Of a stretch of DNA of 64,000 bases, positions 55,686-64,000 are shown piece after piece (the stretch's first letter is position 1; each line of letters starts with the position of its first letter). Origin of the DNA: Dromiciops gliroides (taxonomy: Eukaryota; Chordata; Mammalia; Microbiotheria; Microbiotheriidae). Under the pieces are notes generated by a model. It had not been told where the DNA came from. It ran no database searches and was given only the letters and a program-made list of their open reading frames with translations. Both the position numbers and the translations under genes were made by a program. Location of the stretch: NCBI RefSeq assembly GCF_019393635.1, contig NC_057861.1, positions 167,812,303 through 167,876,302 of the forward strand, read 5' to 3'.

Positions 55686-56285
55686 GTTAATTTCTTATAC
55701 TTCTATTATTTCGTTCTTTTGGGTTTGCTTTATTGTGTCTTGATTTCATATAAAGTCATTAGCTTCCATTTGCTCAGTCCTAATTCTTAAGCAATTATTT
55801 TCTTCAGAGAGCATTTGTATTTTGCTTTTCCTTTTAGCAAGATGTAGTTTCCCTGCTTAGCTCTTTCAATTAGATCTATATTTGCTTTTGCTTTGCCTGA
55901 GACTGTGATTGCTACCCCCACCTTTTTTTACTTTAGCTGAAGCATAAGAGGTTTAGCTACAGCCCCTTATTTTAATCGTGTGTGTGTCTCTCTATTTCAA
56001 GTGTGTTTTTTATAAACAGCATATAGTTGCCTCCCTGCTGAGAGAACCTGGCTGACTTTTTTTAAGGTCAACCCAGACTCTTTTTTTGATCATAATTTTC
56101 AGGTAGTCTAATAGTTTTTAATTTTTCTCTCCTTGATCAGTTTTCCAGGTCAGTTGTTTTTCTAATGAGCTATTTCACATTTTCTTCTATTTTTTTCATT
56201 CTTTTGATTTTGTTTTATTGTTTCTTTCTTTAAAAAAAATCTTGCTTTAATAGGACTCTCATTATTTTTATTTATTTATTTGTTT

Positions 56286-56423
56286 TTGTGGGGCAATGAG
56301 GGTTAAGTGACTTGCCCAGGGTCACACAGCTAGTAAGTGTCAAGTGTCTGAGGCTGAATTTGAACTCAGGTCCTCCTGAATCCAGGGCTGGTGATCTATC
56401 CACTGTGCTACCTAGCTGCCCCC
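56286..56423 (-). repeat. CORE-SINE (WSINE1-like), antisense, in L1
   Basis: Near-consensus copy, head ending at 56423. The string tgttttattgtttctt occurs just after it (56425-56440) and also at 56209-56224, which may be the target duplication with about 60 bp of extra 3' sequence carried along. Confidence 0.85.
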
Positions 56424-56565
56424 TGTTTTATTGTTTCTTGATGTCTTATGGAGTCATTAGCTTCCAGTTGCCCAATTCTGATTTTTACGGAATTATTTTC
56501 TTGAGTAAGCTTTTGTACCTTCTTTTCCATTTGGCCGATTCTACTTTTAAAGCAGTTCTTTTCTT

Positions 56566-56921
56566 TTCAACATTTGTTTTTATAAGATTTTGAGTTCCAA
56601 ATTTTTCTCCCTCCCTCTCCCCTGCCCAACAATCTGATATAGGCTATATATATATATATACAATCACATTAAACATAGTTCTGCATTAGTCATGTTGTGA
56701 AAGAAGAATCAGAACAAAAGGGGAAAACCTCAAGAAAAAAAAAAGTAGAAACAGTATGGTTCCATCTGTATTCAGATTCCACAGCTTTTTTCTAGATAGG
56801 GAGAGCATTTTCCATGATGAGTCCTTCGGAATTGTCTTGGGTCATTGTATTGCTGAGAAGAGCTAAGTCTATCACAGTTGATCATCACACAATGTTGCTG
56901 TTACTGTGTACAATGTTAAGG
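56566..56921 (-). mobile_element. 5'-truncated L1 3' end inserted in L1
   Basis: About 356 bp of inverted L1 3' UTR and ORF2 end ('gttccaaatttttctccctcc', 'tctgatataggctata', 'actgtgtacaatgtt'). Flanking repeat agttcttttctt at 56554-56565 and 56922-56933. Its sequence is close to the young L1 at 8562. Confidence 0.85.
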
Positions 56922-58149
56922 AGTTCTTTTCTTCAGTGAATTTTTGTGCCTCTTTTTCCATTTGTCCAAGTCTGCTTTTTAAGGAGTTCTTTTATATCTT
57001 TTATCATTTGACCTATTTTTTTAAGGTGTTATATTTTCTTCAATATTTATGCCTCCTTTACCAAGTTGACTTTTTTTCATGATTTTCTTGTCAATCATTT
57101 CTTTTCCAGTCTTTTCCTCTACCTCTCTTACTTGATTTTTAATCCTTTTTGAGCTCTTCCATGGTCTGAGACCAATTCATATTTTTCTTTGAGTCTTTAG
57201 ATATAGGAGTTTTGACTTTGTTGTCTTCTGAGTTTGTGTTTTGATCTTCCATGTCACCTTAGTAACTTTCTATAGTCAGGATCTTTTTCTACTGTTTTCT
57301 TGTTTTTCCAGCCTATTTCTGGACCTCTAATGCTATGCTAAAGTGAGGCTTTGCTTTCACAGTGGAGAGCGCACTGTGCAGTTATTTTCAGAGATAATTC
57401 TGGGGATTGTTAATCTTTTGGTTCTTCCAAGGTGGTATGATCCAGGGAGAGGTGTGCTTACTATTCTCCTCATTCTCCTTGTAAACACAAGCACTCTTTT
57501 TTTCACCCTGGAATTGTGACCAGGTTTCCAGCTCCCCTGTGGTTGCAGGCTCTGGTGTGCTAGTACTCCTCTTTACTCTGAGACTGAGACCCAGAACTGT
57601 GGGTATGAGCAATGCAACAGAGTCATGCCTTCAGTGCCAGCAAAGGATTCCTATAATCATCTTCTGACCAGTTATTTGACCTCCTTATTGTGGCCTGAGA
57701 GCTTAAGGTGTTATTTTCTATTTTTCATGCCTCTTTTAACAAGCTGTTGTCTTTTCATAGTTTTCTTCCTTTACTTGTGTTTCTTTATCTAATTTTCCCC
57801 CTACCACCTTTATTTGATTTTGAAAAGCATGTTTTAGCTCTTGCAGGAATTATTAGACTTCTGTCAAATTCACATTTTTCTTTGAGGCTTTGCTTGTAGG
57901 ACCCCCCCCCCACCCCGCAAAAAAAAAAACCTACCCCAAAACCAAAAAACAACTTTATTGTCTGCTGAGTTTGTGTCTTGATCTTCCTTATACCATAGTA
58001 GCTTTTTATGGTCAGTGTCTCTTCTTTTCCTTTCTTTTTTGTTTGCTCATTTTTCTAGTGTATTTCTTGATTTGGAACTCTATGTTAATGTTGGGTTCTA
58101 TTCCTGGTGTGGGGAGTTGGGGGACACATCTCAAGATTCAGACCTTTTT

Positions 58150-59706
58150 TAAAAAATATATTTTTGGTTTATTTTTCTTAAGGAATGGCTCCATATCTAA
58201 ATAGTCTGTCAAAAATTTCTTTACTAAATTGTTTTGGAGGGAGGAGGGGAACTTTTCTAAGTCAAGCTTTAGAAAAACAAAGGCAGATGATACTTTATAC
58301 ACATGTTAATGATCAAATCTTTCCTCAATTAACAGGAACAATAAGGGACCAAAATTTGGCCACTTTATTCAAAAACATCTAAGTATACAAAGAGTTCTTA
58401 ATACCTCAGCTCAAGAACAGACTTTAAGTCACAAAGGCACCAGAAACAATTAGCTATTTATGGCATCCTATTGCAACTTTAAATTTAAGTTATAATCAAA
58501 TTATAGTTCAAGTTATAAATTAAAATTACAATTAAAATGTATAAATGTACAAAGTTATAATTTTAAAGACACCACTTTTGTTTCTAACTAAATGGAATTG
58601 ATGAAGCTGATCATATGTCCAAGATAAGTCTTATTTAAAACAAAATTATAATGAAAAGTTTTACAGTTATCCCTGAGAAATGTAAGAAAATGTTTTCAGA
58701 TAAACGGTAACAAAATGTAATAAATAATTTAGGTTTTGTGAAAAGGCCCACAGTACTTTAAATTACCTAAAAATGCACAGAATCATTCATTGCCAGGTTA
58801 GAGACCAGAATGTCAAATGATCAACTCTTTTGTTTCCCTCTTTTTTTTTTTTTTAGTGAGGCAATTGGGGTTAAGTGACTTGCCCAGGGTCACATAGCTA
58901 GTAAGTGTTAAGTGTCTGAGGCCAAATTTGAACTCAGGTCCTCCTAAATCCAGGGCTGGTGCTCTATCCACTGCACCACCTAGCTACCCCTGTTTCCCTC
59001 TTAATTACTGAGCTAGCCAACTGGAAGATAATTGGCTTGATGCTCCAGATGATTTAGAAGTTCTCATTATAGGTGCACACCCTGCTTTGGAGATAAGATG
59101 GCCACTATATTTGCAGTTATGATCCAAAGGATGTCTGCGCTTAATACAGAAGTTGTCATTACACTGGTCTCAAAGCAGCTTGAACATTTCCTTCTTGCAT
59201 TGTACAAACATCTTTTTCTCCTGAGTTGGATTATATTTAGAGTCTTTATCCATATGTTGTCCAACCACAACATCTACAGTTTCTCCTCTTCCTACTGGAA
59301 CTGGGACATGACAAAGTGGACATACTGGAGCCTGCACATCCTTTTTGTATGCAGCACTGCATTTATGCTACTCGAACTGAATGTGATCTTTACAAAAGAC
59401 TTTGTCACCTGCATCACAGTTTAATGGAAGAAAATTCAGCTGCTTGCAAGTTTTTTCAGAACAATGCTTTCCCAAGTCTGGAAATTCCACTGTAGAAAGA
59501 AAATGTGCCAATGACACAAAAACCAGCTGCAATGCTGCTGCCGATGACCAGGGAGCGAGGTGGCGACTGCTCAGGAGGGAAGACAGGAAAACCCTCACTA
59601 GATGTCCAGGGGAATTACCAACGCAATTCTGAAGAGTCTCCATGGACACCAGAGAGATGAACCCACTCAGCTCAGGGCACAGCACTGATCCTGCAACAAA
59701 ACAACT
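58150..59706 (-). pseudogene. Processed ZFAND2A/ZFAND2B-type pseudogene
   Basis: From 59490 the - strand reads EFPDLGKHCSEKTCKQLNF, FCKDHIQFE, KKDVQAPVCPLC, DVVVGQHMDKDSKYNP, RRHPLDHNCKYSGH, AGCAPIMR. This is an AN1-type zinc-finger protein of the ZFAND2 family (proteasome/arsenite-response partners). The start Met is GTG, and at least two in-frame stops occur (after FCKDHIQFE and after EMFKLL), so it is dead. There are no introns. Flanks gattcagaccttttt (58135-58149) and gattcaggcgttttt (59707-59721) are the target duplication, with two mismatches. About 215 bp of 5' UTR and a long 3' UTR are included; a SINE interrupts it at 58843-58990. Confidence 0.85.
58843..58990 (-). repeat. CORE-SINE (WSINE1-like), antisense, in the ZFAND2 pseudogene
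   Basis: Direct repeat tgtttccctctt at 58831-58842 and 58991-59002. It dates after the pseudogene, which dates after the L1. Confidence 0.92.
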
Positions 59707-59730
59707 GATTCAGGCGTTTTTGCAGTATAG

Positions 59731-59877
59731 TTTTTTTTTTTTTTTTTTGCAGGGCAATGGGGGTTGTGACTTGCCCAGGGTCACACAGCTAGTGTCAAGT
59801 GTCTGAGGCTGAATTTGAACTCAGGTCCTCCTGAATCCAAGGCCGGTGCTCTATCCACTGCACCACCTAGCTGCCCC
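59731..59877 (-). repeat. CORE-SINE (WSINE1-like), antisense
   Basis: Direct repeat tgcagtatag at 59721-59730 and 59878-59887, with an 18-T tail. It inserted at the very right edge of the ZFAND2 pseudogene's target duplication. Small internal deletions are present (near 59767 and 59793). Confidence 0.9.
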
Positions 59878-59887
59878 TGCAGTATAG

Positions 59888-60555
59888 TTTTTAGAGCTAG
59901 TTTTGGGGCTTTGGGGGTTTTCCATGCTGCCAATGTGGATCTGGGGAGAGGTGTGGTGACTGCTTTTTTGGTCTTCACTCCAATCATTACCCAGGAAAAG
60001 CCCCTGATCCTTTGAGATTGCAAATGATACTGATCCTCATGGCCTCTCCTTCCTTGAAACTGGAAATAATACTATTTCTTAGGGTTCCTGATCCCTTGGG
60101 ACTAGGAGTGATATTGCCCCTCAGGGCTTCTGCTCCCTCTACCAAAAGTGCTCCTCTCCACCCTTGAACCCCAGGACTTGCCAGTCAGCATCTGGTCCTG
60201 TATCCAGTGTTAGCATAGGGATTACCTTCTAATCTCTTTCTGATCAGTTGCCAGGTCCTCCTTACTATTTCTGGCTTGAGAGCTCCCAAAACTGCTACTT
60301 CTCTTACTATTACCTAGTCCCACCACTGGTATTTCATCCACATGGGCTCTAGATCAGCCTCCATCCCCATGTCACAGATTACTCTTTTTGACCTTCTAAA
60401 TTGTCTTGAGCTGGAAGAATGTCTCACTCTTACCTTATGTTGTCTCTGGCACTCCAGACTTTGATTTGGGGCATTATTTAAAGTTATTTGGAGGGGAATG
60501 TTGGGACAGCTCAGCTGAGTACTTCTCTACTCTGCCATCTTAGCTCCACCCATGA
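59888..60555 (-). mobile_element. L1 5' UTR, antisense, with 5' end near 60555
   Basis: Inverted L1 5' region ending with 'ctctgccatcttagctccaccc' at about 60532-60555, the reverse of the marsupial L1 start (GGGTGGAGCTAAGATGGC). This marks the 5' end of the L1 that hosts the ZFAND2 pseudogene. No intact ORF remains. Confidence 0.65.
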
Positions 60556-60599
60556 ATTTTTACCACTTGATTTTTGAAAAAGGAAAGTATATTGCAAAT

Positions 60600-61200
60600 T
60601 CTACATTTTAATTTCAAAACTATCTTGCTTCTCTGTGTTTCCTTTTGTATACTTCTATGCATCTAGAAAAATATTTTGGTGGCCTTTTTTTTTTTTTTTT
60701 GCATCACTATTGCTACCCCTCTACCACATCCAAGTATGTCACTTTCTCTGTCAGGAGGTGAGTAGTGTTTTCTCATAGGTCCTCTGGAGACAGCTGGTTA
60801 TTAAAGTGAGAGTTTTTTCATCTTTCAAGTTATTTTTCTTTATAATATCCTTGCATAAATTGTTTCTGCTTACTTCATTCTGCATCATTCATACCGTATA
60901 GGACTCTCTGAAATCATCTCTTGCATTTTTGTGTTATTTTATTTTATTTTATTTTATTTTGGTGAGGCAATTGGGGTTAAGTGACTTGCCCAGAGTCACA
61001 CAGCTAGTAAGTGTCTGAGGCCGGATTTGAACTCAGGTACTCCTGAATCCAGGGCCGGTGATTATCCACTGCGCCATCTAGCTGCCCCTCTTGCATTTTT
61101 AATGGTACAATGGTATTCAAGTATTATACCACAATTTGTTCCATTATTCCCCAATTTGATAGACACCCCATTAAGTTTTCTACCTTCCAACACTTCCCAT
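60600..61200 (-). mobile_element. Second L1 fragment, antisense, split by a SINE
   Basis: 'tggtacaatggtattcaag', 'ttgttccattattccccaattt' and upstream 'ttcattctgcatcattcat' are inverted L1 ORF2-end sequence, an older version of 9060-9220. The SINE at 60931-61088 divides it. Confidence 0.65.
60931..61088 (-). repeat. CORE-SINE (WSINE1-like), antisense, with TTTTA tail
   Basis: Direct repeat tcttgcattttt at 60919-60930 and 61089-61100. The A-tail has become (TTTTA)n on + (60936-60960). Confidence 0.92.
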
Positions 61201-61685
61201 TTCTCCCCTCCTTTTCTTCCCTACCTCTACCCTATCTTTTCAAATTTAGTTCCCACTAACCAACATGTACCCTGCCTTCTGATTAGACTTTTCTAGCCTC
61301 ATGCCTTTTATCCAATATGTAGTGAGGGTTATGAGTATTGCTCAGGGTAAAAAAATTGTAGCTCTCTGAAAAGCATGGAGCAGCCTGTCAATAAGGGCTA
61401 TAGAACCAGCTCTCTCAGACAACAGTAAAACTGATTGTGCTGCTCTACAAAATTGTTTTGCTTAAAGAATGGAAAAACGAGCTTTGACAGGCCTGTAGTT
61501 GCACAACCGGGCTTCTCAGTATCCATCCTGAATTTTAAAACCACACCTATGGAGCTTTGAAATTCAGAAAGTCTTCTTGAGCTCAGTCAGAGAGTCAAGC
61601 AAGAAAATGGAGGAATACAAAGTGCTTTAACATAGTCAGTACCCCTAATGTGGGAGTCACCAACTGCTTTCCTGGGTTATACTAT
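61201..61685. other. No recognised feature
   Basis: No repeat or coding similarity recognised. Confidence 0.35.
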
Positions 61686-61936
61686 TGTTGTTCAGTCATT
61701 TTTCAGCCGTGTCTGACTTTGACACCATTTGGGTTTTTCTTGGCAAAGATACTCGAATGGTTTGCCATTTTCTTCTCTAGCTCATTTTACAGATGAGGAA
61801 ACTGAGGCAAACAGAGTTAAGTGACTTGCCCAGGGTCATACAGCTAGTATCTGAGGCCAGATTTGAACTCCTGAAAATGAGTTTTCCTCACTTCAGGCCC
61901 AGCACTGTTATCCACAGTACCACCTAGCTGCCCACT
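61686..61936 (-). repeat. Mar1-type SINE
   Basis: Inverted copy with RTE-like end 'tgttgttcagtcatttttcagccgtgtctgac' pattern at the left and tRNA-like head at 61936. Close to the copy at 3419. Confidence 0.8.
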
Positions 61937-62234
61937 CCATCTGCTAACAGCATTTTTACTGGCTCACAATGTGAAGTTTAAAATGTTGAGTTAACAGAAT
62001 ACTAGGGACAAGTCCTTGTAAAATGGAAGCAACTGAGCAGAGAACAGATTCCATCAATACAAGATGTAGAAAGGATAACAAGGTCTACTCTGGGATTTTC
62101 AGTCCTGTTTAGAATAGGAAGGCGTGGCATCAGCAATGTCATTCCTTTCCTGGGACCCTCTCCCTCATCTCCACTTTCTATCTTCCCTGGCTTCAGTGTT
62201 CAGGGAGGACTAGCACCTCTGGTGTGAGGCCTTG

Positions 62235-62690
62235 CTGAACCCTTTTCAGGGTTGCTTATTCACCTTTGGTGTGCACCTGTCACCCAACTCTCACCTGTGG
62301 TTCCAAGAAGCTATAGCCTGCACAGCAGCCATACTCCAGTAAACTGTCTGCAGATACACTATACCAGGTTGAGGGTAACCAACAGACCTCAAACCCATTG
62401 GTGAGTTAGGAGGGGTGTCTTCCTCTGGTTGAATGGGCATCTGAGAACAATTTCTTACAACTTCCATGAAGGCAGCTCAAGCAGGCACTGTGGAGGGCTA
62501 AGAGCTTGGTCAGACATGAAAGATGCCAAGGTCATCCATTGCATCCTGGGCCATTGCTAGTCCTGACTTTTGTCCTGCCACTGGACTTTGATGACTCTAG
62601 AAGAAAGAATGAGACTGACAACTTTGTGCAACTTTGCCTCACAAATCCAATTTATGCACAAGTCAAGATTTACGTTGCTTGTATCTAGTC
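62235..62690 (+). repeat. Unnamed dispersed repeat, copy C
   Basis: Aligns along about 440 bp with copy A (34985-35465): 'cacccaactctcacctgtgg', 'aactt..atgaaggc', 'agagcttggt', 'tccaatttatgcacaagtc'. Same orientation as copy A. Confidence 0.65.
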
Positions 62691-62694
62691 GTTT

Positions 62695-62810
62695 GCATGT
62701 TGTGTCTTCCATTAGACTGTAAACTCTTTGAGAGTAGGGACTTTTTTTGGGGGGGGGCTTTCTTTGTATCCCTAGCACTTAGCATGGTGTCAGACCTAAG
62801 ATACTGGCTT
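62695..62810 (+). repeat. L2 3' end fragment
   Basis: 'agactgtaaactctttgagag' and 'gtatccctagcacttagcatgg' are the typical L2 3' end. Confidence 0.7.
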
Positions 62811-62824
62811 CATTAGCCACAGTA

Positions 62825-63506
62825 CTATTTCCAAATGACTGGATTATTTTTAAACAAATAATGGCAAATAGAGACAAACACATAATGGGAAAGACAGTTC
62901 ATACATGCTCTGCAACTACCACAGACCTCCTGTACTGGACCACAGTGTTCAACAAAAGGGAAGACTGAGCCATGAATCACACATCCAAATCTAACCATCC
63001 CTGGAAGGTGGACAGAGGACTTTCGAGTCAGCAGCATATGTGAACAAACATCAATATTTTCTAATAGTTGATACTTTGGATTATAGCCTATCCGTGCCAG
63101 TGTACTGTGGGAGTCCTCCACAATGTTCTGGGGGACTGGATTGTTCTTTGGATCTCTTGGCACCGAATGAATGCCAATGGAGTCTACAACCTATCCATTA
63201 GTTCTTCGCTTTTGCTGCACAACTAGCCCCCCTTTTTCTGCTCTTAACTTTTCTTTGATGACATCCTTTGCACCAATTCTGTGAAATTCCCGAGTGTGTT
63301 GAATAAGCATAGGTTGAGATAGGGACAATTTCCAGAATAGAAACTATTCCAAAAAGCTGGTAGGATTTCCTCTCATAATGTGGACCTGACCTGACAGTGT
63401 CTCTAGTGCTGGTGATGGGTTTATTTCTGTACTTTTTTGGTTTCATCTTACCCGATACCCATTCCAATACCAATTGGGAATATTTAAATCTTCCGTAGAT
63501 GTTCAC
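62825..63506 (-). other. Unassigned ORF-bearing segment
   Basis: Two adjacent - strand frames, 63506-63198 (102 residues, with KMKPKKYRNKPITSTRD) and 63163-62825 (112 residues, with VPRDPKNNPVPQNIVED and LARIGYNPKYQLLENID), have protein-like composition but I do not recognise either. They could belong to one decayed processed pseudogene or to an old transposon; no splice sites or similarity decide it. 63507-64000 shows nothing recognised. Confidence 0.25.
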
Positions 63507-64000
63507 TTAACATCTGTAGGCAACTGAAAGATGAATAACCAGACACTTCAATCTAGAAGTCACTAGTACTGAATAATGACACAGATTGCTGTGAATTCTC
63601 TCAAGCAGTCAAGACACTGTTTTCCTTATTTTATACTACTCCTTGGGTAGTTTGAATACCAGGGAAGCTGTTGATAGAATGACTTAAAAGAAACTCCTCC
63701 AGTTCTGGGTGATCCTCTTGACATCATCTTTCCTAAGGGGAATATTTTTATCTCGAATAGCGAACTTGAAGCAGTAATTATTTAAGAAATCATAGACTCA
63801 AGAAAGAAGCAGAGAAGGCTTCTATGAAAAGAACCAGTTTTTCTCTTAGTGCACACTTTAATCTTGTCTTGAGCAATATTCTGCCCTTGCAATGATTTTT
63901 TATCCTCTAGAGGGCAGTATCCTTTGAGGTTTGATCCATATATCTGGCAAGGAAGCATGAATGTTCCTATTGAGTTTAAAACCTACAAAGGACCTTTCTA

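Larger units (their letters stand above)
55690..58134 (-). mobile_element. Antisense L1 mosaic (ORF2 start, ORF1, duplicated 5' regions)
   Basis: Inverted L1 sequence with internal repeats. The stretch 55735-55830 resembles 56430-56540, and 57040-57400 resembles 57715-58120, so at least two L1 copies or a duplication are joined. It includes the ORF2-type string 'caagtgtgttttttataaacagcatat' (about 56000-56025). Later insertions: a SINE (56286-56423) and a truncated L1 (56566-56921). Confidence 0.6.

Noticed and set aside
58185-58382. Small + strand ORF near the L1/pseudogene border
   Set aside because: It lies in the inverted 3' UTR of the ZFAND2-type pseudogene.

Overview
The window is vertebrate nuclear DNA and almost certainly marsupial. 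It has one complete, widely spread multi-exon gene, a CpG-rich promoter, and a dense load of retrotransposons. About 25 copies of a tRNA-derived CORE-SINE (WSINE1-like) occur alongside Mar1-type SINEs with an RTE-like tail, L1 fragments with marsupial-type 3' ends, and much old L2, CR1/L3 and MIR. The WSINE1-like family, and the lack of the SINE tail I associate with Monodelphis, point to an Australian marsupial. That last step is inference.

Genes. RIOK1, the atypical RIO kinase of late 40S maturation, lies on the + strand from its start codon at 16379 to its stop at 51470 in 17 coding exons. About 563 residues are expected, against 568 in human. Head-to-head on the - strand is the 5' part of CAGE1. 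Two coding exons are recognised by similarity (5289-5506 and about 2432-2519), and a tiny first coding exon is proposed at 15669-15681 inside the shared CpG-rich promoter. The rest of CAGE1 lies off the left edge. The RREB1-SSR1-CAGE1-RIOK1-DSP order known from human fits this layout. Downstream and convergent with RIOK1 is an intronless, fully open FAM136A retrocopy (53069-53485, - strand). A broken, processed ZFAND2-type pseudogene (58150-59706, - strand) with its own target-site duplication sits inside an old L1.

Layout. 1-15 kb: CAGE1 introns filled with CR1/L3, MIR, Mar1 and L2; one young 5'-truncated L1 with a perfect 17-bp target duplication is inserted in L2 (8562-9519), and two solo-LTR-like fossils are inserted in a second L2 (12.3-14.0 kb). 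15.6-16.4 kb: bidirectional promoter. 16.4-51.9 kb: RIOK1, whose introns carry at least 13 further WSINE-like copies, L1 pieces, L2 pieces and a composite repeat with an L1-like tail. 52-53.6 kb: FAM136A retrocopy. 53.6-61.2 kb: nested L1 mosaic. 61.2-64 kb: Mar1, an unnamed three-copy repeat family, L2, and an unassigned ORF-bearing segment.

Most notable points: RIOK1 exon 12 begins with an 11-T run that throws the orthologous reading frame out by one base, while an upstream AG would restore it; the intron after exon 12 has a GC donor; CAGE1 lacks the methionine used in human; and a 33-bp insertion at 413-445 appears copied from about 0.9 kb away. No CRISPR, operon or prokaryotic system is present.
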